Below, in pieces: positions 17,182 through 26,274 of a stretch of DNA of 58,610 bases. The DNA is taken from contig CAZGQY010000006.1 in NCBI GenBank assembly GCA_964528035.1, positions 1-58,610 of the forward strand. The letters are read 5' to 3'. The notes under the pieces are model-generated. The model saw nothing but the letters and a program-made list of their open reading frames with translations. It searched no databases and was not told where the DNA came from. The position numbers and the translations under genes are program-made. How positions within the stretch are numbered: position 1 is the first letter of the stretch; each line of letters begins with the position of its first letter. This stretch comes from CAZGQY01 sp964528035 (GTDB taxonomy: Bacteria > Pseudomonadota > Gammaproteobacteria > Methylococcales > UBA1147).

Positions 17182-18927
17182 ATGAAAAATAACCACTATA
17201 TTCTCGGTCTTTCAATTACTTATCACGATCCAGCTATTGCAATTATGAATAGTCAGGGTGAGGTGTTATTTGCCGAAGCAAGTGAGCGCTATCTACAGTT
17301 GAAGCGAGGGCTTAACAATGAACCGGATAATTTGTTTCGCATTGGGGATTTGGTGCGGGAGTACTGCACGGCTCCGTCATCAATTACAGTCGCCTTAAAC
17401 TGGCAAAAAAAGCGCCCGTTTTATGAACACTTTTGTACCTTTACAAATTATTTTACTCCTCAGGGTTTAATGCGTCCCAGGTTTTCTAAACGTGCTACAT
17501 TTCTTGAAAAATACAAGATCTTTCATATGCTTGCCTGTCAGACCCAAGCCATGAAAACAGGTGGCATTAATACAGTACGTATGCTCAGAGACTTATTTCC
17601 AGGCTGCAAGGTAAATTTTCAGTATTACGATCATCATACGACCCACGCAGCTATGGCATGTTATAGCTCACCATTCACTGAAGCGGCCTGTGTGGTCGTG
17701 GATTCCTATGGCGAGCGGGGATCGATGGCATTTTACCGCTATATCGATGGCAAAATAGTTCTGCATAAGCAGCTATCGGGCATAGAAAGCCTGGGATTTT
17801 TCTATATGAAGTTGACAGAACTATGTGGTTTCGACTGGATGAAGGGTGAAGAGTGGAAAGTGATGGGCCTGGCGGCTTATGGTACATTCGATAAGAAAAT
17901 ATATCAGATATTTTCGACAATGATTCGAGCCGAGGGATTAGCTTTGCAACAGGATATTACAAGTGTTCGTAATGGCTTGCGTAAACTTGAAGATCTATTT
18001 AAGCGATGTGAACCTCTGGATGCCGCGGATCTTGCGTATACTGGCCAATATTTTTATTCGCAATTACTGCTAAATCTGTTGAACCAATATTACTCTAAAG
18101 GTTATTCCAAGAATCTCGTAATTTCCGGAGGTTGTGCTCTGAATTCGGTTTTCAATGGGAAAGTAACACAAAAAACTGGTTTTAATAAGGTTTATATTCC
18201 ACCGGCACCGGCGGATGATGGAACAGCTTTAGGTGCTGCATTTCTTGCGGTCGATACGCCGCAGAATCTGCAGTGTGGTTTGAATGCAACCGTACTGTCG
18301 CCGTATTTGGGGTCAAGCATTTCTTCGAGTACTCTGGAGCGACTGGTGCGTTATGGAAAAGGTTTGCACGCTCGCCAGTTAAAAAATGGATTATACGAGG
18401 AAACTGCCAAACTCCTGGTTGCGGGTAAGCTGGTCGGCTGGGTACAGGGAAGGGCTGAATTCGGTCCTCGAGCATTGGGAAACCGATCGATTCTGGCTGA
18501 TCCCAGATATTCAGGGATGAAAGAAAAAATTAACAGTACTGTCAAATTTCGGGAAGAATTTAGACCATTTGCGCCGTCGATTCTCCACGAATACGGCGAG
18601 CAATATTTTGAAAACTATGTCGAAACGCCTTATATGGAAAGGGCGCTGCGTTTCCGTGATAGCATGACGCAAGCAGTCCCTGCTGTGGTGCATGTTGACA
18701 ATACCGGTCGGCTGCAATCGGTAACGCGTGACCGGAATGAAAAATTCTACGATTTAATTAGTGCATTCTATCAATTGACTGGAGTGCCCATTGTTTTGAA
18801 TACAAGTTTCAATGTAATGGGGAAACCGATCGTTCACAGTATTGAAGACGCTGTGAGTGTTTTTCTGACTTCAGGGCTGGACGCTCTGGTAATCGAAGAT
18901 TATATATTTTGTAAACCTGAAAAATGA
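17182..18927 (+). CDS. NodU/TobZ-family O-carbamoyltransferase
   Basis: A 581-residue protein of the family that makes carbamoyl-adenylate from carbamoyl phosphate and ATP and transfers the carbamoyl group to a hydroxyl of a natural product or nodulation factor. The N-terminal ASKHA/Kae1-like domain has GLSITYHDPAIAIM and the metal-binding HHTTH (151-155), VVVDSYGERGS and EWKVMGLAAYG. The YrdC-like C-terminal part has GRAEFGPRALGNRSILADPR, FRPFAPSIL and VLNTSFNVMGKPIV. Key motifs are intact. It overlaps the next gene in ATGA, so the two are coupled. Such enzymes normally belong to secondary-metabolite clusters; the acceptor here is unknown. Confidence 0.92.
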   Translation: MKNNHYILGLSITYHDPAIAIMNSQGEVLFAEASERYLQLKRGLNNEPDNLFRIGDLVREYCTAPSSITVALNWQKKRPFYEHFCTFTNYFTPQGLMRPRFSKRATFLEKYKIFHMLACQTQAMKTGGINTVRMLRDLFPGCKVNFQYYDHHTTHAAMACYSSPFTEAACVVVDSYGERGSMAFYRYIDGKIVLHKQLSGIESLGFFYMKLTELCGFDWMKGEEWKVMGLAAYGTFDKKIYQIFSTMIRAEGLALQQDITSVRNGLRKLEDLFKRCEPLDAADLAYTGQYFYSQLLLNLLNQYYSKGYSKNLVISGGCALNSVFNGKVTQKTGFNKVYIPPAPADDGTALGAAFLAVDTPQNLQCGLNATVLSPYLGSSISSSTLERLVRYGKGLHARQLKNGLYEETAKLLVAGKLVGWVQGRAEFGPRALGNRSILADPRYSGMKEKINSTVKFREEFRPFAPSILHEYGEQYFENYVETPYMERALRFRDSMTQAVPAVVHVDNTGRLQSVTRDRNEKFYDLISAFYQLTGVPIVLNTSFNVMGKPIVHSIEDAVSVFLTSGLDALVIEDYIFCKPEK

Positions 18928-21104
18928 ACCCCAGTAAAATCAGGCTTGAACCGGCAGAAATAAGGACCGAATATTCGGATCGTAGTATGTTTTATTGTCT
19001 GATGAATTATGAAATGTTTCCGTCAGTTATTGATATTGCAGAAAAACGAATATTACAGGAGATTTCTACTTTGTCACCTTCTGTTGGGGAAGGTTTTAGC
19101 AAGTTTCTAACAGCTACAGATACGAGTGCGGCCCCATCTGACTTGCGTATTGGATCTTTGTCTTCTTTCGGTACAACCGCCCACAAACGCGCAACTGTAA
19201 TCCGGCAGTATGCACCCTTCGCATTGACGGAATTTTGTTGGCTACGGAACGTTTCACAGGCGGTTAATTGTCATGTGGATTCTGTTTCGCATTTGTTTAC
19301 CGTGTATTCGCGATTTCGCCAAATTGGAGGTATTAACCAAAAGGCGGGTAGTTATCGCAGTTTAGTGAGGAGCTTAGGGCTTACGATGCCTGCTTTAAAT
19401 AGCAGGGCATTCAGCGAACAATTACAAATCCAGGATATGGCATTTGTATGGCCCGTAACACAACTTACTTTGGCCTTGTTCCCGGTTCGTTTTTTAGCCG
19501 AAATAATAGGTTACACACTTGCACATACCTATGGCCTGTCTGAATTAAGTAATTCACGGTTTAAACAAACCCTTCAAGCGGATGGTTTATCTTTGGAATA
19601 TTGGGATTCTGATAAAGTTGAGTGTTTAGCAGAAAAACAAAGAGTCAGCAGTCGGGCGGCGGCTACTGAGTACTTGAAAAAGTTTCCAGGCACAGCCGAA
19701 TACTCTGCTCAATTACAACGTATCTGGAAAGGTTTTCAGTTGTATTCGATCAATGAGCAGCGGCTGGGAAACGAGATAGATTCACAAATTGAGATCGATA
19801 GCAATGCTGCAGATAAAGTGATAAGGCTGTTTCGTAGCAAAGCAAAATATGCTCAAGGGTATCACGGTGCGGTGGATCTTGGCGGCCAAAGTCTGGATTT
19901 GTGGTTTAAGGATAGTTTAAGTGAACCCAAAAAGTTTCTCGATAGCCTGATTAACTCATCCTGGTTTGATGTTGAAAATCCGGAACAAAGTCGATTTTTT
20001 AGAGAATTTTTGTCTCCGAATGGCCCCATGTTCGGGGTTTTCGACGAATCCGAAAAAGTGGAAATTCTGGAATGGGTCAAAAGTCATTCAAATTGCGTCA
20101 ATACTGTTGAACCATCAGGATTCCACTTGAATAACAAGCGCTCATATCGGGACAATAATGCGCCCGTGATAAACGTCAGGAAACCCAAAAATATTCCAGG
20201 ATCACGGGATATGTTTTATTTCCTTATTAATCGGGATAAACATCGTGATAAGTTACTACAAGCGCAAAATATTGTTTCGCGCCGATTGCATCAAACAAAG
20301 CTTTCTTCATGGTTTTTCCGGTTCCCGGATTTATGTTATTTTAATTTCAGCCATGATGCTTTCGAATCCCGTATTTCTCGAATATATCGCGCTCAGATGA
20401 ACGCGTACAAACCTTTGCGTGGTCGACCTGATTTATCACGACAAGGCATCATTTGGGGCATAAAACAATTTGCGCCAACAATTTTGGTGGATGGTTGCTG
20501 GCTGCAACACATTGCCAACCTTGATGGTGACTGGGAGGAAATATCCCAACCCTTATGGCGTATCTATGCCGACGAAGTGGGTAACGGTTGCACGAATCTA
20601 AATCATCCGAATATTTATAGAAATTTACTGCAAAGCCTTTCTATACAACTTCCTGACATAGACAGTCGTCAATTTTGCGAAGACCCTGGTATTTTATATA
20701 GTGCCTATGATTTACCTGTTTATCTGCTTGCCATATCACAATATCCGCGATTATATTTGCCTGAAATTATCGGTCTAAATCTTGCGATCGAATTAAGTGG
20801 CCTGGGTTCCGGTTACATGCGTCTGGTTGAGACTTTGAGATACTGGGAGATCGATCCAACTATAGTCAGTCTGCACTTGTCGATTGATAATATGTCCTGC
20901 GGACATGCAGCAATCGCTAAGGATGTAGTTGGTTTATACCTGGATAAGATACTGGCACAGAGCGGTCAAGGGGCGATGCACACTCATTGGCGACGCATCT
21001 GGACTGGATTTTTATCACTCCGATTCGTCCCCGGCCGGTTTTCTGTTGCGTTGGTTGCGTACTACTTAAGCAAGTTTTCTCTACCTGAACGTCTACTTCG
21101 CTAG
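18924..21104 (+). CDS. Tandem haem-oxygenase-like diiron (HDO) protein, N-half degenerate
   Basis: A 726-residue protein with two copies of the iron-containing redox enzyme (HDO) fold. The C-terminal copy (about 440-720) has the expected ligand set: Glu551 in YADEVGNG, His561 in NHPNIYRNLL, Glu614 in PEIIG, and His651, Asp655 and His661 in the HLSID...GHAA helix. HDO enzymes use such sites for O2-dependent N-oxygenation, decarboxylation or C-C cleavage. The N-terminal copy (about 60-330) aligns (VYSRFRQIGG..SYRSLVRSLGLTMP, AEIIGYTLA, SLEYWDSDK) but keeps only Glu193; the other five ligand positions are changed. I infer a pseudoenzyme-enzyme fusion working on the same metabolite as the coupled carbamoyltransferase. 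Single-domain HDOs are usually 220-300 residues. Confidence 0.8.
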   Translation: MNPSKIRLEPAEIRTEYSDRSMFYCLMNYEMFPSVIDIAEKRILQEISTLSPSVGEGFSKFLTATDTSAAPSDLRIGSLSSFGTTAHKRATVIRQYAPFALTEFCWLRNVSQAVNCHVDSVSHLFTVYSRFRQIGGINQKAGSYRSLVRSLGLTMPALNSRAFSEQLQIQDMAFVWPVTQLTLALFPVRFLAEIIGYTLAHTYGLSELSNSRFKQTLQADGLSLEYWDSDKVECLAEKQRVSSRAAATEYLKKFPGTAEYSAQLQRIWKGFQLYSINEQRLGNEIDSQIEIDSNAADKVIRLFRSKAKYAQGYHGAVDLGGQSLDLWFKDSLSEPKKFLDSLINSSWFDVENPEQSRFFREFLSPNGPMFGVFDESEKVEILEWVKSHSNCVNTVEPSGFHLNNKRSYRDNNAPVINVRKPKNIPGSRDMFYFLINRDKHRDKLLQAQNIVSRRLHQTKLSSWFFRFPDLCYFNFSHDAFESRISRIYRAQMNAYKPLRGRPDLSRQGIIWGIKQFAPTILVDGCWLQHIANLDGDWEEISQPLWRIYADEVGNGCTNLNHPNIYRNLLQSLSIQLPDIDSRQFCEDPGILYSAYDLPVYLLAISQYPRLYLPEIIGLNLAIELSGLGSGYMRLVETLRYWEIDPTIVSLHLSIDNMSCGHAAIAKDVVGLYLDKILAQSGQGAMHTHWRRIWTGFLSLRFVPGRFSVALVAYYLSKFSLPERLLR

Positions 21105-21489
21105 CATTACGATTAGGGACAAAACAACCACTAGCGGTTTTATTTTAACTGTCTTGTTGTTGAGTTGTTTCATATTACGCAACAATTTCAGTCAATATTT
21201 TGTCGGATAGAAATATTTTATATCCTGTTTCCAGATATTTGCCAGCCACCATTCAGCTTAGTTGTACAAATCACTGTTTCATACTAATTTTATATTGAAG
21301 TTTAAAAACCACATGAGGTTGGAAGAATTAATTTTGAAGAGTTTCGTTTAGCCCTCATATCATGAGACTTGACTCAAAGAATTGACAAGACCTGGCACTG
21401 GTGGCGATTTAACCGGTTTCCTCTTCAAAAAAAATTAACGGGATAAAGATAACTAAATTAGTGAGAAATCGGGTGATAGGGGATCGACA
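21105..21489. other. Intergenic region, no gene seen
   Basis: These 385 AT-rich bases between the HDO gene and the broken kinase contain no convincing ORF or RNA gene. Apart from the weak terminator candidate at its left edge I see nothing definite. Confidence 0.5.
21121..21146 (+). terminator. Weak terminator candidate after the HDO gene
   Basis: AACC (21126-21129) pairs with GGTT (21136-21139), with an A-rich run before and a T-rich run after (21138-21146). The stem is short, so this is only a plausible terminator for the carbamoyltransferase-HDO operon. Confidence 0.3.
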
Positions 21490-22239
21490 ATGAGAAAGTC
21501 GAGGATAAGAATTAGTGTTGCGGCAAAAACCGTATTGTTTTCTCTGATTCTAGTCACTGTTTCCACAGAAACGATAGCAAATTTAGTTTACAAAGACTCT
21601 GCTGTATCTCTGGAATCCCAGTTAGGAATCAAATTATTGAGAATTGCCAATAGTGCTGCCCCTTTGATACCTGGAGATCACAGCGAATTTCTTGCGTCGA
21701 TGAGTCATGAGATTCGTACTCCAATTCAATGGAGTTGGTAGAGCAATGACAGTACGAATCCAAAAACCACATCAAAGCATCGTCTTTCCTTCTACATCAT
21801 CAGAAGAAATTGCGCCACCGGGGAAGCCATGACGCCAATAGACCATAGCATTATTTTGGTAGTAGAAGATAATCAGGTTAATCAATTGGTGGCCTATCGA
21901 ACGCTCGAAAAACTCGGATATATGGCTGATATTGCTTGCGATGGCAAAGAAGCAGTAAGTAAGTCAATGGAGAACCAATATGCCTTGATTTTTATGGATT
22001 GCCAAATGCCCGGCATGGATGGTTATGAAGCGACCCGGTGGATTCGGGAAAAGGAAAATGTGACAGGTAAGCGAACGCCGATAATAGCGTTGACAGCCAA
22101 TGCGACATCAAACGACAGGGAAAAATGTATGGCCTGCGGCATGGATGATTTTATTAGTAAACCCTTTAAGCGAAGTGATCTGACAGAAATAATAAAAAAA
22201 TGGATGCCCAGGGATTCAATTCGTGCGATATGCAAATAA
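21490..22239 (+). pseudogene. Broken hybrid histidine kinase (kinase core deleted)
   Basis: The first ORF (21490-21741) begins with a signal/membrane helix (VLFSLILVTVSTETIANLVY) and runs straight into the phosphoacceptor box FLASMSHEIRTPI, then stops. Dropping one base near 21725 restores the canonical HEIRTPINGV and a linker (GRAMTVRIQKPHQS...) that ends at a TGA overlapping the ATG at 21829. From 21829 a complete receiver domain is open (136 residues: VVEDNQVNQ, FMDCQMPGMDGYEATR, Lys in ISKPFKR). The sensor region, most of the dimerisation domain and the whole ATPase domain are missing. The receiver may still be made as a separate protein. Confidence 0.75.
21829..22239 (+). CDS. Stand-alone receiver domain left from the broken kinase
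   Basis: A 136-residue CheY-like receiver with acidic pocket VVEDNQVNQL, phosphoacceptor Asp in IFMDCQMPGMDGYEATR, the conserved Thr in ALTAN and Lys in SKPFKR, ending in a helix typical of the C-terminal receiver of hybrid kinases. Its ATG overlaps the stop of the upstream remnant's alternate frame. It could still be phosphorylated by another kinase, but its own kinase is destroyed. Confidence 0.6.
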   Translation: MTPIDHSIILVVEDNQVNQLVAYRTLEKLGYMADIACDGKEAVSKSMENQYALIFMDCQMPGMDGYEATRWIREKENVTGKRTPIIALTANATSNDREKCMACGMDDFISKPFKRSDLTEIIKKWMPRDSIRAICK

Positions 22240-22704
22240 ACTTACAAATTTCACTGACTATAGAGTGTGGGATAACTTAACAATTAATATTTGTCCCCAA
22301 ATATTCAGATGTTTCGTCATACTGTCCGGTATCGGATTCATTTTCTCGTAATCAAGGTCTATGCTTTCTATAGTTGTACTGCGCATTCACTAAAAGATGA
22401 GTCTATTTATTTGGTGGGGATTTCGCTTTACACACTAACTTAGGTTTTATTATCGGACAAGAGACAGGTATGCCTATTTTTTGTCTGCTTATCTACCGAT
22501 CTAAATGCTTTTTTTTAAAGGTGATTTAATTTAATCGGGATAAATGAAATTTGAAGGATTTTTATAAATTCAATCCGGATACAGGCAAAATACACTACCG
22601 GTTTATATGGACAGAAATGGGTTTGACGTCTATTTATATAGGAATAGGATGCAAATCTAACACCAGTGGTTTTTAAATACATTTTCATATTGAGGAGAAT
22701 ACTC
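22240..22704. promoter_or_regulatory. Leader of the chemotaxis operon
   Basis: These 465 bases precede cheY and should hold the operon promoter. A weak sigma-28-like candidate is TAAAG near 22516 followed, 15 bases later, by CGGGATAA (consensus GCCGATAA, five of eight matching). No gene is visible. GAGGAG at 22692-22697 is the cheY ribosome binding site. Confidence 0.3.
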
Positions 22705-23091
22705 TTGGATAAAAATATGAAGATTCTCATCGTGGATGATTTTTCAACGATGAGACGAATCATAAAAAATCTACTTCGAGACTTGGGGTTTACCAATACT
22801 GTTGAAGCCGATGATGGGCAAACAGCGTTACCAAAACTACAGGCAGGAGGAATCGATTTTTTGGTTACCGATTGGAATATGCCTGGAATGACGGGTCTGG
22901 ATTTACTTAAGGCAGTACGAGATGACGCCAGTCTAAATTCACTTCCGGTACTCATGGTGACCGCCGAAGCAAAGCGTGAGCAAATTGTTGAGGCTGCTCA
23001 AGCGGGAGTAAATGGTTACGTCATTAAACCTTTTACTGCCGGCACTTTGAAAGAAAAAATAGATAAAATATTCGAGCGGGTGGATGCATGA
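22705..23091 (+). CDS. cheY: Chemotaxis response regulator CheY
   Basis: A 128-residue single-domain receiver that carries the phosphoryl signal from CheA to the flagellar switch. I start at TTG 22705 (MDKNMKILIVDDFSTMRR) because GAGGAG lies seven bases upstream; the in-frame ATG at 22717 is too far from it. Asp11/Asp12 form the acidic pocket, Asp56 in VTDWNMPG is the phosphorylation site, and the conserved Thr (MVTAEA) and Lys (VIKPFTA) are present. It heads the che/mot operon. Confidence 0.95.
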   Translation: MDKNMKILIVDDFSTMRRIIKNLLRDLGFTNTVEADDGQTALPKLQAGGIDFLVTDWNMPGMTGLDLLKAVRDDASLNSLPVLMVTAEAKREQIVEAAQAGVNGYVIKPFTAGTLKEKIDKIFERVDA

Positions 23092-23113
23092 GTAAGGGTC
23101 TGGGAGCATTATC

Positions 23114-23860
23114 ATGAATGCTGAAGTGCAGGAAGATATAGAGGATGTCCGACTGTCACTGGCAAAAGAATATATTACCGCAATAGAAAAAGGCGACGAT
23201 CCTAAAGCCGATACAATTTTGGAGGAAATTACCAGTGTTCGGGAAACGCAACTGTTTCAGGAAGTGGGAAAGTTAACCCGGCAACTCCACCAGGCCATGG
23301 CAAATTTTACACTGGATTCAAAATTAGCGGAAATGACGGAGAATGATATTCCAGATGCAAAAGAGCGATTGAATTATGTCATAACGATGACCCAACAATC
23401 CGCTGACACGACTCTTAATGCAGTCGAGGAACTTATTCCCTTATCAGAAAACCTTAGCGAACAATCCTATTCACTGGAACAAAAATGGAAGCGTTTTTTG
23501 CAGAAAGATATGGATTTTAACGAATTTAAAAAAGTGAGTTCAGAGTTGACTGAATATTTTTCTTCCACGGCTACTGATTTACAGACCGTTCAGGATAAGC
23601 TCAATGAAGTATTAATGGCACAAAGTTATCAGGACATTACCGGCCAGATTATAAAACGGGTTATTAATTTGGTTCATGATGTTGAACTCAGTATGGTCGA
23701 TATAATACGTTTTTCAGGTGCTCGTCTCACTCCTGCGCCATCTGATACCGAACAATCAGCCAGCAAGCTGGAAGGGCCTGCAGTACCCGCAATTAGCGGA
23801 GAGGACACCATAGCCAGTCAGGACGGTGTGGATGATCTTTTATCTAGTTTAGGATTTTGA
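23114..23860 (+). CDS. cheZ: CheY-P phosphatase CheZ
   Basis: A 248-residue helical protein that speeds dephosphorylation of CheY-P. The long helical hairpin includes AKERLNYVITMTQQSADTTL and the active-site segment MAQSYQDITGQIIKRVI, which contains the catalytic Gln and the Asp that positions it. The C-terminal tail SQDGVDDLLSSLGF is the CheY-binding peptide. It starts 22 bases after cheY and ends 10 bases before cheA. Confidence 0.95.
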   Translation: MNAEVQEDIEDVRLSLAKEYITAIEKGDDPKADTILEEITSVRETQLFQEVGKLTRQLHQAMANFTLDSKLAEMTENDIPDAKERLNYVITMTQQSADTTLNAVEELIPLSENLSEQSYSLEQKWKRFLQKDMDFNEFKKVSSELTEYFSSTATDLQTVQDKLNEVLMAQSYQDITGQIIKRVINLVHDVELSMVDIIRFSGARLTPAPSDTEQSASKLEGPAVPAISGEDTIASQDGVDDLLSSLGF

Positions 23861-23870
23861 GGGTCTAAGC

Positions 23871-26126
23871 ATGTCAATCGAACTTGATGACGAAATTCTT
23901 CAGGACTTTCTGGTTGAAGCCGGTGAATTATTGGAACAACTCGGAGAGCAACTTGTCGAGTTGGAACAAGCTCCCGAAGATCCCGATTTACTCAATGCAA
24001 TTTTCAGGAATTTTCACACAATTAAAGGGGGTGCCGGGTTTTTAGGGCTCACTCCATTAGTTGCTGTTTGCCACAAAGCAGAGGATATATTTAACGCACT
24101 ACGACAAGGCGAAAAGACTATAAATGTAGAGATGATGGATGCATTTCTGCAAGTTCTGGATGTTGTCAACGAAATGTTCGACACGGTCAGAAGCGGTGGT
24201 GAACCGCAACCGGCTGATTCATCTTTACTTGACTTGTTGCAATCATTCCTGGAACAGGACAGTGGTGGTTCTTCCCCGCCGGTATCAGAAGAACAGGCGA
24301 CTGCTGACGTGCCTGAATTAGAATCTGTCGATAATGATGAGAAGCTTGAGTTACCCGGGCCAGATTTTAGCGAAGTCAATGACACATCCGATGAAGGTGA
24401 ACAAGCCACACAGGATCCAGTCGAGACAACATCCAGTTCAAACGATGATCATATTACCGAGGAAGAATTTGAGGAATTATTAGATCAACTGCATGGATCT
24501 GTGCCTGAGGGTTTAGACAAAAACCGCCTGGATGACAACAAAAATGGAGACGCGGACGCAGAAAATAGTGAGCTGATTACTGAAGATGAATTTGACAATC
24601 TTCTCGATGAAATTCACGGTAAAATTAAACCCAAGGAACAATCCAGCGATTCTATAGCCGAGAATGAAACTGTAAACCAGGAAATTAAACCGGATGATTC
24701 AAACTCGGCTTCGATTAACGAAGATGAATTTGAAGATTTGCTTGACCAGTTGCACGGTAAAGGCAAACATCAAGGTTCGCCTAAAGAAGAAAATACAGCA
24801 CAGGTTCCTTCGGATGCAAACATAAACAAAACTCAAGCAAAAACGGCAACTACCGAAATTTCAAAGGAAGAACCAAAAAAGTCATCGGTTTCTACTCCGG
24901 CTGCCATTAAATCCAATAAAATATCCAGCTCTAAAAAAGTTGCCAAGTCGAATACGCCAGCGGCAGAAACTACTGTTCGTGTCGATGTGCAGAGGCTTGA
25001 CGATATTATGAATATGGTGGGAGAACTGGTTTTGGTTCGAAACCGCCTTGAGAACCTCAAAATTTCGTTTGACCGGGAGCAAATCGGGAAATCCATCGGT
25101 AATCTTGATGTTGTCACATCGGATTTGCAGCGGGCGGTTATGAAAACCCGCATGCAGCCTATAAAGAAAGTTTTTGGACGCTTCCCCCGAGTAGTCCGGG
25201 ATCTGGCACGCAGCCTGAAAAAAGAAATCAAACTGGAGCTAAGAGGTGAAGAAACTGATCTTGACAAAAACCTGGTAGAGGCACTTGCGGATCCTTTGAT
25301 CCATCTAGTCAGAAATGCTGTGGATCATGGTGTTGAGAGTCCGGAAGACCGTATAGTTGCTGGTAAGAAACGAGAAGGTATTGTGGTTCTTACTGCCTCC
25401 CAGGAAGGTGATCATATTAAACTTATGATTGAAGACGATGGTAAAGGAATGAACGCAGATAAACTACGTAAAGTCGTCGTAGACAAAGAATTGATGGATG
25501 AAGAAAGTGCTGCACGACTGGATGATCGAGAATGTTTTAATCTGATATTTATGCCAGGATTTTCGACTAAATCCGAAATATCTGATGTCTCTGGTCGAGG
25601 TGTCGGCATGGACGTTGTTAAGACTCGGATCAATCAAATGAATGGCTCGGTGGATGTCGATTCGGTCGAAGGTAAAGGTAGTAAGATCATTATTAAGGTT
25701 CCTCTTACTTTGGCTATTATGCCAACTCTGATGGTGAAACTTGATGAACAACCATTTGCACTTCCGTTAGTCAGTGTGGTCGAAATCCTGGATCTGGATT
25801 TAAACAAGACAAATGTTGTCGACGGGCAATTGGTTGTTATGGTTAGAAACAGGGCGCTGCCACTATTTTATTTAAGAGAGTGGTTACTTAAAAATGATTT
25901 TGGCGAATGGCCGCAGAATATTGGCCACGTTGTCGTTGTCAATGTAGGTGGTAGACATGTTGGTTTCGTTGTTGATCATTTAATCGGCCAGGAAGAAGTC
26001 GTGATCAAAGCATTGGGTGCGAAACTTCAAGGATTAGACGGGTTATCAGGCGCAACGATAACCGGAGATGGAAATATCGCACTGATTCTTGATGTACCCA
26101 GTTTGATGAGTAAATATGCCGCGTAA
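23871..26126 (+). CDS. cheA: Chemotaxis histidine kinase CheA
   Basis: A 751-residue kinase: P1 phosphotransfer domain with His49 in NFHTIKGGAGFL, a long acidic linker (about 120-360), then P3 dimerisation (VDVQRLDDIMNMVGELVLVRNRL), P4 ATPase (LVRNAVDHGVESPEDR, DDGKGMN, SDVSGRGVGMDVV) and P5 CheW-like domain to the C-terminus. The linker carries three copies of a 14-16 residue motif of the form ITEDEFEDLLDQLHG at residues 195, 236 and 282, in place of a standard P2 domain. These probably dock CheY or CheB. It is cotranscribed with cheY, cheZ and cheB. Confidence 0.96.
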   Translation: MSIELDDEILQDFLVEAGELLEQLGEQLVELEQAPEDPDLLNAIFRNFHTIKGGAGFLGLTPLVAVCHKAEDIFNALRQGEKTINVEMMDAFLQVLDVVNEMFDTVRSGGEPQPADSSLLDLLQSFLEQDSGGSSPPVSEEQATADVPELESVDNDEKLELPGPDFSEVNDTSDEGEQATQDPVETTSSSNDDHITEEEFEELLDQLHGSVPEGLDKNRLDDNKNGDADAENSELITEDEFDNLLDEIHGKIKPKEQSSDSIAENETVNQEIKPDDSNSASINEDEFEDLLDQLHGKGKHQGSPKEENTAQVPSDANINKTQAKTATTEISKEEPKKSSVSTPAAIKSNKISSSKKVAKSNTPAAETTVRVDVQRLDDIMNMVGELVLVRNRLENLKISFDREQIGKSIGNLDVVTSDLQRAVMKTRMQPIKKVFGRFPRVVRDLARSLKKEIKLELRGEETDLDKNLVEALADPLIHLVRNAVDHGVESPEDRIVAGKKREGIVVLTASQEGDHIKLMIEDDGKGMNADKLRKVVVDKELMDEESAARLDDRECFNLIFMPGFSTKSEISDVSGRGVGMDVVKTRINQMNGSVDVDSVEGKGSKIIIKVPLTLAIMPTLMVKLDEQPFALPLVSVVEILDLDLNKTNVVDGQLVVMVRNRALPLFYLREWLLKNDFGEWPQNIGHVVVVNVGGRHVGFVVDHLIGQEEVVIKALGAKLQGLDGLSGATITGDGNIALILDVPSLMSKYAA

Positions 26127-26274
26127 TGGGTCGGTTACCGAAGATAGTACCGTATGCGCTTACTAACGGGGTCTTTGAAAATTACGTTGTAGTCACATCG
26201 ATTTTTATAGATTTACTCAGTTCGATAGCAGAAATCGAAAGGGGAATAGATGTTAACCAGTTGAGAACTCTCAC

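Noticed and set aside
24014..24409. 131-codon ORF antisense to cheA
   Set aside because: Mirrors the acidic linker of CheA as a Ser-rich antisense frame; no start signal.
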